Shown in pieces: positions 16,832 through 23,090 of a stretch of DNA of 45,915 nt. This DNA comes from Algoriphagus ratkowskyi. Its GTDB lineage: Bacteria > Bacteroidota > Bacteroidia > Cytophagales > Cyclobacteriaceae. The number at the start of each line of letters is the position of its first letter. Within the stretch, counting starts at the first letter, position 1. The stretch covers positions 1-45,915 of the forward strand of contig NZ_MSSV01000032.1 of NCBI RefSeq assembly GCF_002150505.1. Reading direction: 5' to 3'. The position numbers and the translations under genes were made by a program. A model generated the notes under the pieces. That model searched no databases, had not been told where the DNA came from, and was given only the letters and a program-made list of their open reading frames with translations.

Positions 16832-17992
16832 TTACTCTGACTGTCTATAAACCTCATGTCCTCCTTTAACCAAGTGCATGTCTTTTTGCATCAATTTGAC
16901 ATCAGACACCATCATATCTTCTACCAGTCCTGCTAGATCAAATTCTGGCTCCCAGCCTAATTGTGTTTTGGATTTGGTAGGGTCGCCTAGAAGTAAATCA
17001 ACTTCTGTAGGGCGGAAGTATTGTGGATCTACTTTTACAAGTACTGAGTTTAAGAGATTTGAGTCTTCGTTCAGACTGATACCTGTAACAGATCTATATT
17101 TCTGTTCATCAATTGAATCTAAAATACCTACTTCATCTACTCCTTCTCCTTCCCAACGAATGGTAAATCCAACATGGTGAAAAGCCATGTGTACAAAATC
17201 ACGAACTTTGGTCGTAACTCCTGTTGCAATTATAAAATCTTCTGGCTTATCCTGCTGCAAGATCAACCACATGGCGCGTACATAATCCTTGGCATGTCCC
17301 CAGTCTCTTAGCGCTTCTAAGTTTCCTAGATACAAGCAATCCTGCATTCCCATCGCAATTGCCGCTGTAGCCATGGTGATTTTTCGCGTCACGAATGTTT
17401 CTCCTCTTCGCGGAGATTCATGGTTAAAAAGTATTCCATTACAGGCAAACATTCCGTATGCTTCACGATAGTTCTTAGTGATCCAGAAACCATAAATTTT
17501 AGCAGCTCCGTATGGCGATCGTGGATAGAAAGGGGAGCTTTCATCGTAAAATCCCTTATCGTTCTTATTCTCTGGCATTCCACCATAGAGCTCAGAAGTT
17601 GAAGCTTGATAAATTCTAGTCTTCTTCTCCAGACCTAGAATTCTTACTGCTTCAAGGATTCTTAAAGTTCCAAGACCATCCACATTAGCCACATATTCTG
17701 GAGAGTCAAATGAGACTTTCACGTGACTCATTGCGCCTAGATTGTAGATTTCATCTGGTTGAATTTCCTGAATAATTCGAATGATATTCATAGAATCAGT
17801 CAAATCCCCATAATGCATCTTAAAGCGAACCGAACTCTCATGCTGGTCCTGATACAGGTGATCAACTCTTTGGGTATTGAAGGAGGAAGCTCTTCGCTTG
17901 ATCCCGTGAACCATATAACCCTGTTCTAATAAAAGTTCTGCCAAATAAGAACCATCCTGACCGGTTACACCGGTGATTAATGCAGTTTTCAT
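16832..17992 (-). CDS. gmd: GDP-mannose 4,6-dehydratase
   Basis: 386 aa SDR. The start ALITGVTGQDGSYLAELLL, the GIKRRASSFNTQRVDHLY segment, HYGDLTDS, Tyr-x3-Lys in PYGAAKIYGFW and FNHESPRRGETFVTRKI are strongly conserved in Gmd. It converts GDP-D-mannose to GDP-4-keto-6-deoxymannose, the branch point to GDP-L-fucose. Fcl (18478-19428) and ManC (19457-20452) upstream supply the other steps. About 480 bp holding a degenerate GxxExxY gene and flanking repeats separate it from fcl, interrupting what was probably a tight manC-fcl-gmd unit. Confidence 0.96.
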   Translation of the reverse strand: MKTALITGVTGQDGSYLAELLLEQGYMVHGIKRRASSFNTQRVDHLYQDQHESSVRFKMHYGDLTDSMNIIRIIQEIQPDEIYNLGAMSHVKVSFDSPEYVANVDGLGTLRILEAVRILGLEKKTRIYQASTSELYGGMPENKNDKGFYDESSPFYPRSPYGAAKIYGFWITKNYREAYGMFACNGILFNHESPRRGETFVTRKITMATAAIAMGMQDCLYLGNLEALRDWGHAKDYVRAMWLILQQDKPEDFIIATGVTTKVRDFVHMAFHHVGFTIRWEGEGVDEVGILDSIDEQKYRSVTGISLNEDSNLLNSVLVKVDPQYFRPTEVDLLLGDPTKSKTQLGWEPEFDLAGLVEDMMVSDVKLMQKDMHLVKGGHEVYRQSE

Positions 17993-18000
17993 AGTTTATT

Positions 18001-18040
18001 ACACGGAGTTCCTCGGAGTTTCCTCAGAGTCTCACAGTTT
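18001..18040 (-). repeat. Interspersed CTCTGYG repeat, copy d (inverted flank of GxxExxY gene)
   Basis: On the plus strand it reads ACACGGAGTT, CCTCGGAGTTT and CCTCAGAGTC in succession. On the minus strand this is the CTCTG/CTCCG-rich alpha pattern. It begins 8 bp beyond the gmd start codon and ends 2 bp from the stop of the GxxExxY pseudogene. It is in the opposite orientation to copy e on the other side. Confidence 0.6.
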
Positions 18041-18042
18041 AA

Positions 18043-18417
18043 TTAATGTATATATCTTTTTATTCCTTCTTTTAGACTCGTTGTATTGAAATTCAGATCC
18101 AGTCCAACTCTACATCCAGAAAATTTCAAATACGTTAAAATCTGTGCTGTATGAACTGGAGTTAATTTCTCAACTACCTTAAGTTCGTTACAACTTGGTT
18201 TTCAACGAGCAAATCAATTCTATATCCACATTCAATTTTAATCTCCATCATAAATTAATGAAACAGGAACTTGACAGGCTACCAATAAACCTTCCTTTTC
18301 TAATTCATATTTTAAACAAGCTTGAGATGCCGATTCCAAAAGTCCAGGTCCAAGTTTGGAATGCACTTTGAAGGCACAACATAATATAAGCTCTGTTAAT
18401 TTTTCTTTTTCAAGCAT
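18043..18417 (-). pseudogene. Degenerate GxxExxY protein (PD-(D/E)XK-like fold)
   Basis: From the ATG at 18417 the frame reads KLTELILCCAFKVHSKLGPG, LLESASQACLKYEL and VPVSLIYDGD, then meets TAA. A 2-nt deletion at about 18240 puts the expected IKIECGYRIDLLVENQVV in another frame. A second 1-nt deletion at about 18188 restores the first frame for ELKVVEKLTPVHTAQILTYL through KEGIKRYIH and a TAA at 18045-18043. These blocks match the small GxxExxY family of Bacteroidota (about 125 aa). The name-giving motif is also damaged: G-L-L-E-S-A-S, with Ser in place of Tyr. The Asp and Glu-x-Lys of the nuclease-like core remain in the sequence. It is certainly non-functional as one protein. Confidence 0.85.
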
Positions 18418-18429
18418 GTTTATGAAAAA

Positions 18430-18475
18430 ACTCCACTTGACTCTGTGGTTTCTCCGTGAGACTCTGTGTCACAAT
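18430..18475 (+). repeat. Interspersed CTCTGYG repeat, copy e (inverted flank of GxxExxY gene)
   Basis: Contains GACTCTGTGGTTTCTCCGTG and AGACTCTGTGTCAC. It lies just upstream of the pseudogene start (18417) and next to the fcl stop. It is inverted relative to copy d at 18001-18040, so the pseudogene is bracketed by an imperfect inverted pair. Confidence 0.65.
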
Positions 18476-18477
18476 TA

Positions 18478-19428
18478 TTACAATTTCACTTGCTTGAATG
18501 TTTCTTGATTCTTTAAGTACCACTGATAGGTAAGCTGAATTCCTTCCTTCAATCCCACTTTAGCCTTCCAACCTTCCTGTTCCATTTTAGATACATCCAT
18601 TAATTTCCTTGGAGTACCATCGGGCTTACTTGAATCCCAAAGAATTTCCCCAGTATGACCTACAGCGTTTTGAATTAGTTCAGCCAGTTCTTTTATGGTC
18701 AGGTCTGTTCCTGTGCCTACATTGTACAGGTTCTCCTGAAACTTATTTTCCAATGCAAATATTACTGCGTCGGCCAAGTCATCCACAAATAAAAATTCTC
18801 TCATCGGAGTACCACTTCCCCATAGTTCAACCGGAGTATTTCCGTTTTCCTTGGCCTCGTGAAACTTGCGCATCATAGCAGGCAGCACATGGGAAGTGTT
18901 AAGATCAAAATTATCATAAGTACCATACAAATTGGTAGGCATAAGGGAAATGTAATCCTTACCAAATTGCTTGCGAATTGCCTCGCAGGATTTAACTCCG
19001 GCAATTTTCGCCAGCGCATACCACTCATTAGTTGGCTCTAAAGGTCCAGTCAGTAGATACTCTTCTTTAAGAGGCTGTGGTGCTAATTTTGGATAAATGC
19101 AGGATGATCCCAAAAAAATGAATTTCTGAACATCAGCTTTAAGGGAAAAATCAATAAGATTATTCTGAATCTGCATATTCTCCATCAAAAATTGATAGGG
19201 ATAGTTATTGTTTGCCAATATACCTCCTACTCTAGCTGCAGCATCAATGATCACTTCAGGTTTTTCTGTTTCAAAAAAAATGGCTACTTGAGTTTGAGAT
19301 CTCAAGTCCAATTCAGTTGAAGTTTTACCAATAAGATTGGTATATCCTTTTCCTGTCAATGTTCTCCAAATTGCTGAACCTACCATTCCTCGGTGGCCAG
19401 CGATATAAATTCTAGTGTCCTTATTCAA
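18478..19428 (-). CDS. fcl: GDP-L-fucose synthase
   Basis: 316 aa SDR (Fcl/WcaG). IYIAGHRGMVGSAIWRTL, AARVGGILANNNYP, FLGSSCIYPK, the Tyr-x3-Lys in EWYALAKIAGVKSCEA, and PTNLYGTYDNFD are diagnostic. It performs the 3,5-epimerisation and NADPH reduction that turn GDP-4-keto-6-deoxymannose into GDP-L-fucose. The start codon appears to be TTG (19428), preceded at short distance by AGGA. No ATG lies between it and the nucleotide-binding motif. It follows manC by 28 bp. Confidence 0.95.
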   Translation of the reverse strand: MNKDTRIYIAGHRGMVGSAIWRTLTGKGYTNLIGKTSTELDLRSQTQVAIFFETEKPEVIIDAAARVGGILANNNYPYQFLMENMQIQNNLIDFSLKADVQKFIFLGSSCIYPKLAPQPLKEEYLLTGPLEPTNEWYALAKIAGVKSCEAIRKQFGKDYISLMPTNLYGTYDNFDLNTSHVLPAMMRKFHEAKENGNTPVELWGSGTPMREFLFVDDLADAVIFALENKFQENLYNVGTGTDLTIKELAELIQNAVGHTGEILWDSSKPDGTPRKLMDVSKMEQEGWKAKVGLKEGIQLTYQWYLKNQETFKQVKL

Positions 19429-19456
19429 TTCCTGCTGATTTTGAGAATTTAAAATT

Positions 19457-20452
19457 TTAAATTAATTCCGATTTTTCCCTCTCCAATCGCTCAAACACCT
19501 TCTTTACATCTTGAGCATTGTCTTTCTTAAGAATTAGAATAGCATCAGGCGTATGAATAAACATTGTATTTTTTAGCCCCAGAAATTCGGTGTGAACCTT
19601 GGTTCCAATGACCATATTACCTTTGCTATCTACCTTATGTCCTTGGCTTTTGAAATGATCATAAATAGATTCAAAAGAACCCATGTCAGACCAGGAAAAA
19701 GAAGACTTAACTACTTTGATTTTTTTAGTGTTTTCCATCACTGCGTAATCCACAGAAATGGAAGGTATTTTCATCGATAGATCGAAATCGAGTTTACCTG
19801 AAATGGCTGATTCAAAAACAGTTTTGGAAGTGTTGTATACTTCCGGTTCGAATGCTTTCAATTCGTCAAGATACACTCCTGCCTGAAAACAGAACATTCC
19901 AGAGTTCCAGTAGAAGTTGCCATTTTTCAAAAATGCCTCAGCAGTTTCTACATTGGGCTTTTCTCTAAATCCCTTAACCTCCTCACCTTCTGCTTCTATA
20001 TAACCGAAACCAGTTTCAGGCTTGTTTGGCTTAAGTCCAAAAGTGACAATAAAACCCTCAGCAGCAAGCTGCACAGCTCTAACTACTGCCAATTGATAGT
20101 CAGATCCTGCTTCTATCAAATGATCCGACGGGGTTACAAATAAAATATCATCCGGTTGAGCGGAAAATGCTGCAAAAGCTATTGCTGCTGCAGTATTCCT
20201 TGGACAAGCCTCGATTATTTCTGTGTAATTTGGAATCCCAGCATTCTGCAAATCCTTCCTTGACAGTTCAAAGTTTTCTACGTTACCCACTACCATCACT
20301 TGATCGCAAAACGATACGTTTCTCTTGATGGTTTTTTGAAATAATGTTTCTGCGTCAAAAATTGGCAGATATTGCTTGGGTTGGGATTTACGGGAAAGTG
20401 GCCAAAGCCTTGATCCCACACCTCCTGAAAGGACTACATTAATTACAGACAT
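19457..20452 (-). CDS. manC: Mannose-1-phosphate guanylyltransferase
   Basis: 331 aa, nucleotidyltransferase domain only, without the C-terminal phosphomannose isomerase domain of enterobacterial ManC. Signatures: LSGGVGSRLWPLSRKSQPKQ at the N-terminus, EACPRNTAAAIA, VTPSDHLIE, EKPNVETAEAFL, FYWNSGMFCF and SVDYAVMENT. It makes GDP-mannose from mannose-1-phosphate and GTP and is the first gene after the promoter at about 20.77 kb, feeding gmd and fcl. No phosphomannomutase gene is in the window, so mannose-1-phosphate must come from an enzyme encoded elsewhere. Confidence 0.95.
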   Translation of the reverse strand: MSVINVVLSGGVGSRLWPLSRKSQPKQYLPIFDAETLFQKTIKRNVSFCDQVMVVGNVENFELSRKDLQNAGIPNYTEIIEACPRNTAAAIAFAAFSAQPDDILFVTPSDHLIEAGSDYQLAVVRAVQLAAEGFIVTFGLKPNKPETGFGYIEAEGEEVKGFREKPNVETAEAFLKNGNFYWNSGMFCFQAGVYLDELKAFEPEVYNTSKTVFESAISGKLDFDLSMKIPSISVDYAVMENTKKIKVVKSSFSWSDMGSFESIYDHFKSQGHKVDSKGNMVIGTKVHTEFLGLKNTMFIHTPDAILILKKDNAQDVKKVFERLEREKSELI

Positions 20453-20770
20453 CTAGGATTACTGATTTTATGTGAGGATTGAAAATAAAAATTTAATTAT
20501 AGCACTGTGAGATATCTAGATGATTTTCATCTACTACTGCTACAGGATAAAATTATAAATTTTACCATTTTAAATTCTAAACTCAAGATACAGCTTCGCT
20601 CTTTCAGTCCCATAATCGAATGAATAAAAACAGACACTTAGTCTGAAATTACCATCAATCTAGGATCTTAGCGAATTAGTTATCTGCGATTACTTTTTGC
20701 AGAATTTAAAATAAAAGGGCTTAAAAAATGTCAAAAATAAAATTTATCCACCTTTTCACCCTTTTGAAGT
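20453..20770 (-). promoter_or_regulatory. Long untranslated leader upstream of manC
   Basis: If transcription starts from the promoter at 20771-20780, about 310 nt of AT-rich RNA precede manC. I see no coding sequence. Two small hairpins are visible on the minus strand: CAGAC-loop-GTCTG followed by TTTTTATT (20623-20645) and AGATGA-AAA-TCATCT at about 20520. Leaders in this position control capsule operons in Bacteroides through antitermination factors (UpxY). No upxY homologue is in this window, so any regulatory role is inference. Confidence 0.35.
20623..20645 (-). terminator. Weak candidate attenuator in the manC leader
   Basis: A 5-bp stem CAGAC/GTCTG with a 5-nt loop is followed on the minus strand by TTTTTATT. 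The stem is short for an efficient terminator. Confidence 0.25.
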
Positions 20771-20780
20771 TGCAAAGATA
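20771..20780 (-). promoter_or_regulatory. Canonical Bacteroidota -7 box for the assembly operon
   Basis: The minus strand reads TATCTTTGCA, the textbook TAnnTTTG -7 element. A clear -33 TTTG is not obvious. It is the best promoter candidate for the leftward manC-to-wzi operon, because the gap between the previous terminator (22999-23030) and manC holds no gene. Confidence 0.55.
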
Positions 20781-21150
20781 GGGAAGTGAGTAGTTTTTGT
20801 ACTCATTTTAAAACACTATTTTTCATTGGGACTTTCATATACTATTATGTGTATTTGGCATTCAATATACTTTTCGAACCTCCATACTTTAACAAAAAAG
20901 CAACCAGTTTATAATGCTTTGGTTTGCTGTGTTTTTGGAAGTAACACCTGTAGAGCGTAGCCCCATTTTGTAGTGAAAAGGTTGAATGATCTCACAGATC
21001 ATAACATCCACTTCGAGCGAATAATTATTTGCCGCTACCGGGCAGAATCATCAAAGAATCGTTGACATTTAATAGGTATGGGGGAAAACCTTCGAGGGGC
21101 TAAAAGGACGCTCATCTATAAAAAGTTTGGAAGGGATTAATCCACGATTT
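20781..21150. other. Intergenic stretch between promoter and repeat array
   Basis: About 370 bp with no ORF I can support. It contains a short palindrome (GATCT-CAC-AGATC) near 20989. The part from about 20940 to 21150 is visibly less AT-rich than the leader and may be another degenerate repeat, but I see no second copy inside the window. Confidence 0.35.
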
Positions 21151-21200
21151 TGTGTTTCCGTGCCCTATGCGAGACCTTTGCGCACTCCGTGGTAAAAAAA

Positions 21201-21382
21201 ATATCAACTCCACAGGAGAATCTCTCGAAGATCTCCTTCCAACTTTCCTTTGTTACTTTTGAAGGCCAAAAGTAACCAAAAGCCTCTTCCCGAGTCTATG
21301 CTTCAAATCGGTCTTATGTTTGGATTAACTTCAAAAGTTAGATAACCGATTTGATTTTTGTGATTTGTCTTCACCTAAAAAT
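21201..21382. repeat. Beta module, copy 1
   Basis: Holds a perfect 10-bp hairpin GTTACTTTTG-AAGGC-CAAAAGTAAC (21252-21276). Downstream is a wider inverted pair AAATCGGT ... ACCGATTT enclosing about 35-40 nt. This copy differs from the others in the inner loop (TTCAAAAGTTAGA instead of TGCAAAGTTTTGA). Confidence 0.75.
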
Positions 21383-21713
21383 GACTGGATCTCCCTCGCC
21401 CACTCGGGAGCTAAGTCATTTTTTACGGCTACGACTGCATCCCAAAAACCACATATCCTCAAGGGTGTTTCCTTCCACGCTGACTCATTAGTCGTCTCTG
21501 TGCACTCTGCGAGACCTTTGCGCACTCCGTGGTTAAAAAAATATCAACTGCACTGGACTGGATCTCCCTCGCCCACTCGGGAGCTAAGTGATTTTTTACG
21601 GCTACGACTGCATCACAAAAACCACATATTCTCAAGGGATTTTCCCTCCACGCTAACTCATTAGTAGTTTCTGTGCCCTCTGCGAGTCCTTTGAGCACTC
21701 CGCGGTTAAAAAA

Positions 21714-21895
21714 GGATCAACTCCACAGCAGAATCTCCTGAAGACCTCCTTCCACTTTTCCTTTGTTACTTTTGAAGGCCAAAAGTAACCAAAAGCCTCT
21801 TCCCGAGTCTATGCTTCAAATCGGTCTTAGATTTGGATTAACTGCAAAGTTTTGATAACCGATTTGATTTTTGTGATTTGTCTTCACCTAAAAAT
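21714..21895. repeat. Beta module, copy 2
   Basis: Same 182-bp length as copies 1 and 3, with the hairpin at 21765-21789 intact and the AAATCGGT/ACCGATTT pair conserved. It is preceded by GGATCAACTCCACAG like copy 3. Confidence 0.75.
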
Positions 21896-22048
21896 GACTG
21901 GATCACCCTCGCCCACTCGAGAGCTAAGTCATTTTTTACGGCTACGACTGCATCCCAAAAACCACATATTCTCAAGGGAGTTTCCCTCCATGCTGACTGA
22001 TTAGTTTTTTCTGTGCCCTCTGCGAATCCTTTGCGCACTCCGTGGTTA

Positions 22049-22246
22049 CAGAAGTTTCATACTCGAATGAAAGAATCACAAAGAAACATCCTGAAAGGAT
22101 AATGCCTTGAATAGACATGGGTTTTAACCCATGTTTTGTGAGCAAAAAATGTCATGTACCTCGGAGCAACCTGTTCTTTTGGAAAAAGGGGTTAATTCCG
22201 AGGAATGGAAATGAAGATAAAATAGTAATATCAATCATTAATTTTT
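22049..22246. repeat. Unique insert with REP-like palindromes inside the array
   Basis: About 200 bp found once in the array, between alpha4 and alpha5. It carries ATCCT-GAA-AGGAT (about 22088-22100), the perfect stem ACATGGGTT-TT-AACCCATGT (about 22115-22134) and a wider CTCGGA ... TCCGAG pair (about 22160-22203). Clustered GGGTT/AACCC palindromes after a GAAAGGAT motif resemble REP-type elements linked to RAYT transposases, but no transposase is present and the match is from memory. Confidence 0.4.
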
Positions 22247-22290
22247 TCTTTGCCCTCTGCGAGTCCTTTGCGCACTTCGCGGTTAAAAAA

Positions 22291-22472
22291 GGATCAACTC
22301 CACAGCAGAATCTCCCGAAGACCTCCTTCCACTATTCCTTTGTTACTTTTGAAGGCCAAAAGTAACCAAAAGCCTCTTCCCGAGTCTATGCTTCAAATCG
22401 GTTTTAGGTTTGGATTAACTGCAAAGTTTTGATAACCGATTTGATTTTTGTGATTTGTCTTCACCTAAAAAT
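22291..22472. repeat. Beta module, copy 3
   Basis: Nearly identical to copy 2; hairpin GTTACTTTTG/CAAAAGTAAC at 22342-22366. It follows alpha5 just after the REP-like insert, so the insert interrupts the array and not a beta module. Confidence 0.75.
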
Positions 22473-22998
22473 GACTGGATCTCCCTCGCCCACTCGGGAT
22501 CTAAGTCATTTTTTACGGCTCCGACTGCATCCCAAAAACCACATATTCTCAAGGGTATTTCCTCCACGCTGACTCATTATTTGTCTCTGTGCCCTTTGCG
22601 AAAACTTGGCGCACTCCGCGGTTAAAAAATATCAACTGCACAGGACTGGATCTCCCTCGCCCACTCAGGAGCTAAGTCATTTTATACGCCTCCGACTGCA
22701 TCACAAAAACCACATATTCTCAAGGGAGTTTCCTTCCACGCTGACTCATTAGTTTATTCTGTGTCCTCTGCGAAAACTTTGCGCACTCCGTGGTTTAAAA
22801 ATATCAACTGCACTGGACTGGATCTCCCTCGCCCACTCTGGAGCTAAGTCATTTTTTACGGCTACGACCGCATCCCAAAAACCGCATATTCTCAAGGGAG
22901 TTTCCTTCCACGCTGACTTACCTGGATCAAAGAATAGCTCGAAAAAAACAGTAAATCACAGTATGTAGAATCTTTAATCCATTGTGTACTCCTTGGTT

Positions 22999-23030
22999 AA
23001 AAAAAAGCCGGAAAGGATATCCTCTCCGGC
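22999..23030 (-). terminator. Intrinsic terminator after wzc1
   Basis: On the minus strand the stem GCCGGAGAGG-ATAT-CCTTTCCGGC (one G-T pair) is followed by eight T. It lies 60 bp after the wzc1 stop codon and closes the wza2-to-wzc1 export operon, isolating it from manC. Confidence 0.85.
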
Positions 23031-23090
23031 TTCAATTACATCTATATTTTTTTTAATGGTTAACAAAATTTCGTCACCACAAAATTATTT

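Larger units (their letters stand above)
21151..23006. repeat. Composite repeat array of three modules (alpha, beta, gamma)
   Basis: Non-coding array with order alpha1-beta1-gamma1-alpha2-gamma2-alpha3-beta2-gamma3-alpha4-(unique insert)-alpha5-beta3-gamma4-alpha6-gamma5-alpha7-gamma6-partial alpha8. Alpha (about 45 bp, CTCTGCGAGACCTTTGCGC then CTCCGTGGTTAAAAAA) starts near 21153, 21494, 21668, 22009, 22247, 22583, 22757 and 22981. Beta (182 bp) is at 21201, 21714 and 22291. Gamma (about 109 bp, starting GACTGGATCTCCCTCGCC) is at 21383, 21556, 21896, 22473, 22644 and 22816. Long units are about 340 bp; short units lacking beta are 173 bp. Minus-strand open frames across gamma (such as ICGFWDAVVAVKN) recur, but differ by amino-acid-changing substitutions and a 1-nt indel in gamma4, so I do not call them genes. 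It lies between the wzc1 terminator and the manC promoter. Confidence 0.85.

Noticed and set aside
21331..22038. Three minus-strand frames of 64-79 codons sharing ICGFWDAVVAVKN-type sequence, as a small repeated protein family
   Set aside because: They simply run through alpha and gamma repeat modules. Differences between copies change amino acids freely, one gamma copy has a 1-nt deletion, and frames end at module borders. Better explained as non-coding repeats.
21151..23006. CRISPR array
   Set aside because: Units are 173-345 bp, built of diverged modules with no short identical repeats separated by unique spacers, and no cas genes are nearby.
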